From Odiellus spinosus (lineage: Eukaryota > Arthropoda > Arachnida > Opiliones > Phalangiidae), in assembly GCA_963920705.1 (NCBI GenBank), contig OY987231.1:9487816-9551815 (forward strand): a stretch of DNA of 64,000 bases. The letters are read 5' to 3'. Below, piece by piece: positions 27,101 to 36,600 of the stretch (its first letter is position 1; each line of letters opens with the position of its first letter). The position numbers and the translations under genes are program-made. Below the pieces are notes generated by a model, which searched no databases, was not told where the DNA came from, and saw only the letters and a list, made by a program, of their open reading frames with translations.

Positions 27101-28018
27101 TTAATTCCGTGGACACTATGCCTTTCAACATTTATGACTATTTATTTAGTGTGTATTCGATTTATCGTTAATAAATTTAATAACCGCAGCCGACTTAAGT
27201 TAAAATTTCAAGTGAGAATCTAGCTTTAGACCACCAATATTGTGTTTGAGAGAATACCGTGATTATCACAACGGATATCTTTGATGGGGAAAGCGTCACA
27301 TCTGAAACATCCAGGATACTTTATAACTAATTAAAGAGCCGTATCATAGCAGGCATTTCTACTCTACTTGGAAGTTGCCTTTTAGGATAGATTTATTACG
27401 GCTAAGACTAAACCAGCGTCCGTCCCAACCTCTCTCTCATCGGGCTTTGACACGGACAATTTTTGCAGAAAGTAATAGTTAACGAGAAATCCGTCTATAG
27501 CGCAACGTGTACCACTACAAGGCGTCGAGACTTCAGACCGAGTTTGAATTTTTACACAGATGGATACATCGTCGATGTAGAGAGCGTTAAAGGATTGGCC
27601 ACGTCCAGCTGCAAAAAGTCTGTACGTTTGTTCCGTCATTGACGTCCGACGCCGTAAACTGGGGAAATAAGTAAGATACCGCGAGCTGATTTTGAAAGCA
27701 GTGGACAACTAGGATAATAATGAAAGGAACAGCGGCTAAAAACCTTCTTGGTGTTGTGATTCTCCCTGTATAACGATTGACTTAATTATCGCCATTATAT
27801 TTTACAGAATGCTTAATTGCGTGGAAAGCAACATTCTTCGAGGTTTCACAATGAAAAATGAATATTTGATTGAGAAAGACACTTGGCATCCGGATATCGA
27901 CGAGGGCTTCGAGCCAATGTCCATAAAAGATATACGCATTTATTTTTCAAAGGCGTTAATCTCTCTTACTATAAATTTGGTCATTCTTGCGGTGGAAATA
28001 ATAAAAGTATTTATATAG
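14597..28018 (+). CDS. Divergent ionotropic receptor, gene 2 (complete, 426 aa)
   Basis: Exons are A 14597-14677, B 20869-20948, C 23249-23315, D 24255-24413, E 24560-24725, F 25116-25342, G 26529-26818 and H 27808-28018. The exon lengths are identical to gene 1 and every frame is open. It is the most divergent copy: S1 reads EVDFLIAAFDISAYG, the E exon has FFLPFMLTVISLVY in TM1, and exon G carries many private changes (VADALMRDDSIFKDVNDG, YHFFYHVENPAYQYAHV). Intron A-B is 6.2 kb and intron B-C 2.3 kb, swollen by a MITE, a foldback element, a 3.5-kb unidentified insert, an inverted repeat and a 19-bp minisatellite. Despite this the splice sites are all kept. The function is as for gene 1, probably with altered ligand preference (inference). 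Confidence 0.8.
15042..15541. mobile_element. MITE with about 120-bp inverted repeats, TTA target
   Basis: The left arm starts AAGGAGACTACCCGAGGTG and the right arm ends with its complement, CACCTCGGGTAGTCTCCTT. The arms continue through CCAAAGTCTGCTATAATG and TTTGGCCATGGCAACCG. Gene 3 has the uninterrupted site (near 32010-32035, ACGTAACTTAGAGAGG), so the TTA(G) on both sides is a target duplication. A TTA target suits PIF/Harbinger, but no transposase is present. An internal open frame of 81 codons is not conserved. Confidence 0.7.
15820..16745. mobile_element. Foldback element with two 357-bp arms
   Basis: The arms at 15820-16176 and 16389-16745 are equal in length and nearly identical in inverted orientation. 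They enclose a 212-bp unique loop. Each arm contains the same block twice at a 145-bp period, starting ATACAAAAACGTTG and including CACGGGTTTGAAATTC. There is no coding sequence. Fragments of the same block (TTTCACGGGTTTGATTCGAG) occur in the spacers near 29908 and 54955. Confidence 0.8.
16746..20275. other. Unidentified 3.5-kb insert in intron A-B of gene 2
   Basis: Unit 2 leaves the array sequence at about 15820 and rejoins it at about 20280 (GGGGAGAATACTCC, compare 6508). No protein of known type was recognised. It contains a (CCTAA)3 motif near 18308-18325, degenerate 18-22-bp repeats of the ATCGAGATTGTGTCC type at about 19290-19400, and a tandem duplication of about 150 bp (about 19839-19980 and 19989-20100, both starting TCAGTCTTAGTATTCA). 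A perfect palindrome lies near its right end. Confidence 0.5.
20211..20234. repeat. 24-bp perfect palindrome
   Basis: The half-site AAAACAGGCCAG is followed directly by its complement CTGGCCTGTTTT. It lies about 45 bp before the array sequence resumes, so it may mark the edge of the inserted DNA. Confidence 0.6.
20477..20664. repeat. Perfect 66-bp inverted repeat with 56-bp loop
   Basis: The arms 20477-20542 and 20599-20664 are exact complements (ATTATTAAAAATAGATTCAC at the outer end). The loop holds GAAGATGAAGCAGTAGC followed by TTCGAAACGTCGTC, a small hairpin-forming motif. The identity of the arms suggests a recent origin. It lies in intron A-B of gene 2 and is absent from gene 1 at this place. 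Confidence 0.75.
21119..21562. mobile_element. Palindromic MITE (TTAAAGGGAGAATG family)
   Basis: It starts TTAAAAGGGAGGATGCAACC and ends with the complement GGTTGCATTCTCCCTTTAA. It shares TAGGCCTAATCCA and the ATCGATTCC block with the copy at 768-1177. The two arms converge on a central region where GGTCTAGCGACCAATCG occurs in both orientations. A 31-base T tract lies just before it. Confidence 0.7.
21682..22036. repeat. 19-bp minisatellite
   Basis: The unit TGATTACTTGATTATTTCG is repeated about 18 times, nearly perfectly in the middle. The last units change to TGATTATTTGATTATTTCG. It lies in intron B-C of gene 2. Confidence 0.9.
22037..22794. other. Intron B-C of gene 2, AT-rich stretch without identified features
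   Basis: Two G-rich purine tracts (near 22073 and 22164) and AT-rich sequence follow the minisatellite. A short open frame at about 22674-22871 has no conserved counterpart and runs into the MITE at 22795. I see nothing else. Confidence 0.5.
22795..22984. mobile_element. 190-bp MITE
   Basis: The termini CAAAGGAGCGTATA and TATACGCTCCTTTG are perfect complements. They are followed inward by TGGCAAAAATCGAG and the near-complement CTCGGTTTTTTGCCA. There is no coding capacity. The superfamily is not assigned because the target duplication is unclear. Confidence 0.7.
26914..27225. mobile_element. 312-bp MITE with TTA target duplication
   Basis: The ends AGCTAGATTCTCA and TGAGAATCTAGCT are inverted repeats. 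TTA flanks both sides (26911-26913 and 27226-27228). Genes 1 and 2 align across the site (AACTTAGACCACC near 10980), so the insertion is proved by the paralogue. A second inverted pair inside (TACAAGATAAATGATACGAA) frames the core. The 3-bp TTA target is typical of PIF/Harbinger elements. Confidence 0.75.
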
Positions 28019-29040
28019 CACGTCGAGCGCGAATCTTTAAAGGCCGGAAACATAGCGAAGTGGTCCAGAGACCAGAGTGTTATCTTCTGTTTAAGAAATC
28101 AAAGCATCACGAACTTGAACGCTTATAGTAAAGTGGAACTTTTGAAAGGCATTAGTCATATGGAAGTATTTGCTTTATTAATTAATGGTCATGTGTGATA
28201 ATTTGACTATAAATACCATTTATGGCGTTAAATAGATACCACCTTTTATAGCCAACGTTCTCCCTACCCGCAACTCTATTCCTAGCCTTTCACCTTCGCC
28301 TGGCTTCTATCAAGCACGACGTGGTCAAAAAATGGCTAGAAATAAACGAGAAATAATGAAACTCGTCGGATTAGTCAAATCAAAATGATGGCGAATCCAT
28401 CACTACTTTTAAGTCATAAATTCCCTTCACTAAAAACTCTTATTGAACCAAATTCATTTTCAACAATTATCAAAGACTGTGCCGATCATCGTTTCTATGC
28501 AATGTAATTGGGGAACAAAGCAGTATCCGCGCAAACGCCAGCCTGGGGTAATGGGGAGGGAAATTTTACGGATTTAAAGAGCTAGAAAATTATTTTTTGC
28601 GGATAAAACCATGTATATATTTTTTTGGCTTCGATTGCTTAAAACAATAAAATAATTTCAATTACAATTAATTAATTACGTTGTTATATAATAGCATAAT
28701 ATATCGGGCATTACGGTGAAATAAATACAACTTGTAAATTATACACTCGAAAGTTTCATTCGTTACCCGTTCGTTGGTTGTTTAAAACAATAAAATAATT
28801 TTAATTGCAGATAATTACGTTGTTATATCATAGTGTTTTGGCGTAATCTATTGATCGCAGTGCCGGCCAGCGCCGAGATTTTCGGGCCCATTTGTAAATT
28901 AGACACTTAAGAATTTCCAGGGCGAACGAAGCTACACTATATGCCCAATTTTCTCATTCCTATCAGAGACGTACACCCTTGCTAGTTACGAAGTAGCAGT
29001 AAGGGACTGAGCACGCGTTATACTCGTTAGCGATTATTCT

Positions 29041-29042
29041 TA
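29041..29042. other. Uninterrupted paralogue of the CACTA target site
   Basis: ATTCTTAAGTTTACAAT here matches the flanks of the 11.8-kb CACTA element once one TA is removed. This fixes both the element ends and the 2-bp TA duplication. Confidence 0.85.
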
Positions 29043-29431
29043 AGTTTACAATCCATGATATTGATCATCATGGATCGAGGCCCTCCGATTTCCCCCTACA
29101 CTAATTTATCTCCTCAGCGCATCTACTACCAGGACCGTCGCATCATTTCGTACGCGTCCTACAGACAACTAAATTTTTTGCCGGCTGCCTACTTAACTCG
29201 AAATCTTTTACTTAAAAGCCACTAAAGTTTGAAATCATTGAGAAAATTAACTTCGCCCGCGGTTTTAATTAAGAACTTAATTTCGAACGCGAAAACAAGT
29301 CGTCACGTTTTTGTTTTTATTCGACCCGTGTGACCTTAACGTAGACACGTATCACTCGCGTGTTATATCTTTAGCAAAATAAACTATGGTTCGTTGAAAC
29401 GTTAATATAAACGTTCAGTGAATAAACACGG

Positions 29432-29439
29432 TATAAATA
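29432..29439 (+). promoter_or_regulatory. Candidate TATA box, upstream site, gene 3
   Basis: TATAAATA with a downstream CTCTACC and GGTGCTTGAATG block, the same as at 13066 and 53596. A partly duplicated version without the full TATA follows at about 30060. Confidence 0.3.
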
Positions 29440-30591
29440 CTCTACCCCCTTCACGGTGCTTGAATGTTATATCATATTTGCATGGGAATGAAAGTCAAAA
29501 ACGGATCTTTATTACTGATTAAACAGAAAATGTTATTAAATGTGGCGAAATATAAAAGAAATTTTGATACTAAGACACGTTTATAGGTAGAGCATTTTCT
29601 TAGGGTCTTTGCGTGTACAAAATAAACATGAGTGACAGTCAAATAAACTTAAAGGGAGAAACGCGACTAAATCCAAAATATCAATATAGAAATACATATA
29701 TATATACTTAGTTTTAATACATTTAAAACACGTTTTCTACCTGCTAAAATTACGAACTACAAAATATCGCAAATCGATCTGAGGCCTACACTGTTTTTTG
29801 GAAAATATATAATAATAATAAAACCTTTGAAGTAGTAGACTAAATCTATTAACTATAATTTTAAAGATACGAAATTGCTCTTTCTCTAACAATTAATTTG
29901 TGTCCTTTCACGGGTTTGATTCGAGTAAGTTAAAGAGCCCTTTTTAAGGGTGCATTAAGATAATGCGTGAACTCGTGACGCTTAAAACGATTCCTGTCGA
30001 TTTGAATATCGGTTGGATTTTACCGTTTTAAATCGATTAAGAAATGCTAGTGTGACAAGAGCTATACTCTACCCCGATCACGAGTGCTTGAATGTTGTAC
30101 ATTTACGCGGGAATAAAACGCAAACAGACCCACAATTCCTGATTAAACAAAAAAAGTAATTAAACGTGGCGAAATGAAATCTTGATTATAAGACACGTAG
30201 AGGTAGAGCATTATGTTAGAGTCTTTAAGAAGGCTCTTCTTTACAATCAACAAATTAACTTTTTCATATTTAAATTTACGTAAATATAGACCATTGGTTA
30301 ACGAAACTTTGTAAATAAATTTTAAAAATAATGATTTTGATAAAATCTTAAAATCCTAACATAAGGCTAAACCTTAATTGGTAATGGAATTTAGGCTTTC
30401 TTTTGGCCCGTTTGATTGCTAGTTATATAATTGGTTCACGTGACTCCTCTAAGTCACCAATAGTAAAAGTTTGCCTTATATTTTGGAAGCATATTTCGAA
30501 TCATAATTAAAGTCCTTTTTCTTTTAATATACCGCTGCTGGTATAGAGTGAACCTACATCATTATTCGGTCTTATCATAAAATCTCCAAAG

Positions 30592-30599
30592 TATAAATA
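30592..30599 (+). promoter_or_regulatory. Candidate TATA box, proximal site, gene 3
   Basis: TATAAATA with CTCTACCAGGTTCACTGGTG about 20-35 bp downstream, the same arrangement as at 13874 and 56665, 0.5 kb before exon A. Confidence 0.35.
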
Positions 30600-31094
30600 T
30601 ATACTCTACCAGGTTCACTGGTGCTCTAGTGAAGCTAGCATTTCAGCAGGCTGAAAACCCAAACAGACAAAAAATACTAAAATGCATCGAAAATGTATAA
30701 TAAACGAAACCATTATAATAAGAAAAGCCTATACGAAAGTAATTAAAATAGGGTATACGTGACTAAATTATATCTTATAATTCTGCGCTTATAACAATAT
30801 TTAAGGCATAGTCTTTCGCAGTCTCGGAAACAGTAGTTGTTATTTAGAGACTGCGAAATAACATATATTTATGCAGCTTATTTTTGATACGAAAGTCAAA
30901 AATTTTTTAGTAACTTTATGAGTCGTAATAAACTCTATCCACGAAAGGAGTTGACGGTTAAAAATATTCAAGCATTGAACTGTCAACTGTTTAAAATTAA
31001 ATATCTCTCTCGAACACATTTTAAACCTTTTTCATTTACGGTGTATTATTTTAAACTTAAAAGCGGGCGCTTCAATATTTCTGGCGAAATTAAG

Positions 31095-33606
31095 ATGGTT
31101 TGGTCATTGGGAACTAATTGCGACAATGTAGAAGGAAACTACAAAGGAAACCATTTGGTCATAGGAGTCGTCGAGGTAAAAATTAACAACAAAAAGCGAA
31201 ATTTTGCAAATTATTTAAGGGGAAAACGAGAAAGTTCGCTTGGAATGAGAAGTTTCGGCATTAAACCTCTCTATCTTCGAGGTTTTTTTTGCAATTTACA
31301 GGGAGCCCAGCCATAAATTTCAATTGCTTATAGGAAATATAGGAATATGTTTCCCAAAATATAGGATTATATAGGACACAAAATTAGGTTTCATAGGATA
31401 ATATAGGACGAAAATTATCTCAAATAAGGGATTTTATACGGCAAATTTCAGCAAAAATACCTTTTAAAAATTTATATTTTATTTCGCAGTTGAATTTGTT
31501 TAGATATTGAACTAGCCTGAAACCGTTAAGAGCTTGGTTGAGCTCCCCGCCACCCCTTTAGGTAGCGCGGGGCTCTAATTGTGAGAAGCGATATATTCAA
31601 ATCTTAGCTATGCAAAACGTTAAAATTTTTGACGGGGCAGAGAAAAATATTGATCCCGAAATATCTATTAACTCAAAATTATAGGAATTTATAGGACATT
31701 CCAAGGAAATACAGGCTAATATAGAACACGTTTGAAAATATAGGATCTTATAGGAATTATAGGACCACTGGGCTGCCTGAAATTATGTTCAAGCTGGGGG
31801 AAAACGAGAAAGTTTAAATTTAGTAGGTATAAGGTCAAATAATTTCATCTTATAGAACTTTACACGCTGACACAAAGGTTTTCTTAATTTTGGGGCAAAA
31901 ACAGGAAATCCAGGGGAAAGGTTCAAAAATGAGGCATGACACTTGGGGCTCGTTCCCCAAATCACCGCCATGTTTAATCCGGTCTTGGTAACATCGCTAA
32001 ATATATTATTGAATACGACCCACGTAACTTAGAGAGGATAAATATGTGCGACTCTTTGAAATACGAAAGAATCTGGGAATACAGCATTTCCTCTTGTATA
32101 CCATGCTCGCGTACTTTGCAGCCAAAATTCGCCCGCTATTCTTTTTCTCACCCATTCAAAAAATGACTAGAGCCTAAGTGTACCACCCCAATATTTTCGG
32201 GTTTTACTGTTCTATTTTTGATTGAAATTTTTCACGTTCCTATATTAAGTACGCGAGAATGGGTATAGAATATTTGGCTTCCATATAATTCTTAAGTACA
32301 TAAGTAAGTTCTTGATATGTGTTAAATTACTCTTTGGGAGAACTTTGTTTTTATTTTATTTTATTTTTAAGCTAAAACCGACTGAAAAATTTTGGCTTAG
32401 ATTTATTTTTATACATATATTTCCTTTCCATATGAATTGAAAAATCCCGAAGGTGCCGGCACGCGCTAGAGGCCAGTTTTATGATCGAATTGACTCTCGC
32501 CATAGAAAATAAAGTTCGTTTTGATTCGCGGTTCTTGGTAAAAATTTAGTTAGATCTGAAACTATAATATTATCTAACATTAAAGATGTTAAAATAATTA
32601 TGGCTGAATACGTGTTTGATCAAAATGATTATAGTTCATCATCTATAGTGAGTCATATGATGATCATGATATGTAGCGTGTCTCTAGAACTAGTTGTATT
32701 CTTGGAGAGCAAATTCACGTGTTTGGCGCGAAATCAATTTCACGAGGTACGAATTCAGTCAGGTTGCGTGTGTACCTTAAGGGTAAAGAAAAGCGACCAT
32801 TAAAAGATAAGTGATTTTTTCTTTCGATCTCTAACTTTAAGGAGGGTTTTGTGCTTGAATCCATGAACTCGATGGCTAAAATGTTACTGAATAAAGCTAC
32901 GAGACTTCTTAATAAAACTTGGTGAGTTATCTCAACTATAGAATTTAAGGTAAGGTAACGGGAAAGTGGCTGAGAACATAAAAAAAAAAAAAAAAAAACA
33001 TTAATATAGAATTGGGCTAAAGATATACACAAACTCTTTTAACGTCGACGTACGAAATGTGTTATTAGCCCTCTATTCCACTATACATTTCAGTCTCCAC
33101 AGAGGGACTTGTCCTCAGTGGCGCCCGAGCTTTTTACAGTGACAGACGAGCATTAATTAGCGCGAAAGATATATATTTCATCAAGAATCCATTCAGGTTC
33201 CATAAGAATATGGGAGGGCCGCGATTCAATAATCATCCTCCCAAACTTTGTAGCAAAAGTTCGTCCGCTTCGAATCGATTTTTCAAGTAAATCGCTCCTG
33301 ACATTATATTATTAAACCGCGCCACTAACGACCTTGACATAATATTTTGGGTAATAAAAATGGAGCCGACCGAAAAAAGATCAAAGCGTACAAATGTTGC
33401 GAAAATTGCAGACGAACTTTGGTTACAAAGTTTGGGAGGATGGTACCAGAGGCTAAAGCTATTTTCGGAATCACCATGCCAACAAAACGTATTAGAGAAT
33501 TTTTTCAGAATTTTTATACACGTTTTTTGGCCGACCTATTCTTTTAATGTTAGGGCATTACAAGCGCTCTTGAAGTCTGAAAAAAATTATTTTTACCAAG
33601 CTTTAG

Positions 33607-33641
<35 letters not shown>

Positions 33642-36600
33642 GAAAAAAAAGGAGTCTAAAAATTCAGAAAAACATTCTCAAATAAATTCAAAAGCTACTC
33701 CATTTTTGGCTCCAAGTTTCCCTTTAAGAGTCAACTATGTCCATTGAAAAAATAGTGTAGTTTTTTAATTATATACATTTACGGTTTACTGAGTTTGCAA
33801 AGCTTTTAATATTATTATTATTATTATTAAAGTTTCGAGATGATAGACGTCAAAGAATACTTATTTCAAGGAAGAATTGATGAAAATCTCTTTATTCCAG
33901 TAAGTTAATCCAGTAATCATCGTTGCACTATATAGCTAATTAGGTCACGATTTCATGGTTTGGTAAATGAGTAAACGCACGTTACACGACTTCCAAGTGA
34001 AAAAATAAAATTAAGATTTTAATTTCGGATTTTTGTCCTTAAGGACGAAAAACCAGAATAATTAATGAAAATTAGACCCGTAGATGATTTAAAATGGTTG
34101 ACTTTGACCTCTTTCGGCAATTCGTTCAATATTAATGAAAGAAGTTTTAAATTATAAATTGGTAATTTTACAAGAAAAACCCTAAATTACCATTACCCTG
34201 GTAATATATCACGTTAATTATCGTAGTAAATTACGAATTTAGAACTCTATTTTCGAAGTAGTTTCGAGAAAATATGGTTTCCCGTTCACACGACTCCAGC
34301 GAAACATTTTGAATTGATTCCAAGGCCTAGTGCGAACGGGGCTTCATATACTTCAATGCGGATTTCGTAATGAAATTCGGGGTATCATGTAGGAAGCGGA
34401 TTTCCTAGTTGTGCCTTCGGACGTCTCCGTGTATGGCTACCTAAAATACTACGTGAATAGCGCTTGGATAAGCAACGCTGACATACTCATCGTCAGTAGA
34501 GTACCGGACAAATACGAAGTTAGCCTCGATAGCTTACAATGCCAAACAATGGTTAATTAAATTCCAGAGACGCGTTATCCTATGGACCAATTTTGCGTAT
34601 ACAAGAAACCTTACGGTTTGTTCCATGGGTAACGCTGCTTTCTGATTATTCCCAATCTCGCTAGATAAAGCAATCACGTTTAATCTATAATTTCAGGTAA
34701 AATACCTAATGTTCGGCATCGTATTTTTCCTGCCTTTTATGCTGACTGTCATATCGTTGGTATATAAAAATTCCAAAATTGAAGTCGCGCAAAAATCGAG
34801 GTCATTTTGGCAGTTATATTTTCACGAACTATGGAACATTACGCGTTCAGTTATGAGCCAAGGTTTGTTATAACAGTTTCTCTTATAACACCACGAATTG
34901 GAAAAAATAATATTTGAAATTGGCTGGGCCAGCGGGATACGTGGGATACGCGGGATCACTGATTTTTCCTTCTAAAAGCATTAAAGGAAGAATGAAACCT
35001 AATAACAAGCGATTTTTTTATCCATTTCTTATTGTTTAAATAGGCCTAATCCACCTAAGGAAGCGATAAAAAAATTGTTAGGTTACAATCTCCTTTTAAG
35101 GTGAAAATCTGACTTTTTGAAACCAGGGCTTCATTTTCAAACTGGAAACCTTAGTCGGTGTACTATTTTATTGCGCGAAATAAAGACTCGTTGAAATTTG
35201 TACTATAATTAAAAAAATACGATTAATTTAATAAATTTGGGGTATATCTGCCCTCCCTATCTAATATATTGTAAATTTCCAGCTTCCCTCTTATTCGCGA
35301 AGGCAGCCTAAACGATTTCGATTAGTTATAAATTAAACTTACAACCAAAATTCAATCATTAACCACGTTGTTTAAATTGAAAATAACTCAACAATCGAGT
35401 CTATGAAATAAAATTATTTGGAGTTTTTTTTTGGAATGGGTCTCAAAATTTGACATTATCTTTTATTCGCTTCTATAGGTGTATCCAGAATCCCGCGGTA
35501 TTTGCCTAGCAGAATTGTCTGGGCTCATTGGTTAATATGTTTTCTAATCGCGAGGACATTTTTGACGTCATTTTTACAATCAAAATTATCCGTTATCAAA
35601 TACGACACGATCGACACCATCTCGGATCTTCTGGATGAAAGTAAAACTCGACCACTTCCGGTAATGATAAAAAACCTCAATGAACACTCCGCTTTAATCA
35701 AAAAGGTTCGAACACGTACTGTTACACCGAGCAGTTTGCAAAAACTATAAGATATTCTTTTAAATTGATACCTTATAAGGCGCAATATTCGAAACAATCT
35801 TGCACTGTAAAAAATGAAGGTATTTTTGGGGTCGTTTTAAACGCCTTAAAAGGTACTTTTAATGGAAAAACACCTTAAGGTATTTATTAGTACTACCGAT
35901 GGCGCTTAAACACACCCTAAGAATTTTTAAGGGTTCTTTTCAATACCATTAGGGTATTTTCGACTTCCGAAGGGTATTTAATGAGTAAAGAAGGTCTTTT
36001 TTAAAACCCCAAAAGGTATTATCGAACCAAGCTCGTGAAATTTTTTTCCTAAGCCTACTTTTGTCAAATTAGGCTTAACAATCGGAAACCCCGCGAAATG
36101 AAAACTACGCTGGAAATTTTATTCCAAAATCATTGTAAGTCTTATTATACATATTGTTGATATTAATGTTTTATTGGGATCTTAATTGGAGAAAAGTAAA
36201 ATATCTAATGTCATTAATAGAAGGTAAACTAAAACAAGCGCCCCAAGGTTTAAATTGTATTTTTGTGGATTCAAATGTTAACGCTCGGGAGACTAGAACC
36301 CAGCGAAATATCTCTAGCAACCTTGACGAGAGAATAACGCTTGGTGCCGCGTCACTTTTTGGCGGAGGTGATATCTATCTCTGAGTGAGTAACAAACGAG
36401 TGGAAGCTTGTACCTAGCGCACAATAAGCGGTAAGCGCGTTAGAACGGGAAAACGGGCAGTCTCTTTCACCTCCTTCGTTTAAGTATTCTCTCTGTTTTC
36501 TTCGTAGTAGAGACGCGACCGAGCCATCAATTTAGGCGCAAGCTTAACTTGTATTTAACTCTTTGAAATCGAAGGTTGCTGAAACGCAGATGGAAAGGTA

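Larger units (their letters stand above)
28019..31094. other. Intergenic spacer between IR genes 2 and 3
   Basis: No coding exon is recognised. It contains a block from about 28836 to 28936 (GTGCCGGCCAGCGCCGAG) shared only with the spacers at 41210 and 54562. It holds the uninterrupted CACTA target site at 29041 and an internal duplication, where about 29432-29650 resembles about 30060-30240. Two TATA-like motifs are present. A hairpin TTTCGCAGTCT...AGACTGCGAAA lies at about 30819-30872. An open frame from 30918 runs into exon A but is not conserved in unit 1. Confidence 0.6.

Noticed and set aside
30918..31316. Open frame of 132 codons that begins well upstream of exon A of gene 3 (also 56993 in gene 4)
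   Set aside because: The upstream part is conserved only because units 3 and 4 are recent duplicates. In gene 1 the same frame has a TAA and a 21-bp deletion. Beyond the GAG/GTAAAA donor the frame reads into intron and a MITE.
36154..36384. 76-codon frame in the non-autonomous CACTA-like element
   Set aside because: There is no similarity to any family I recognise, and the length is expected by chance.
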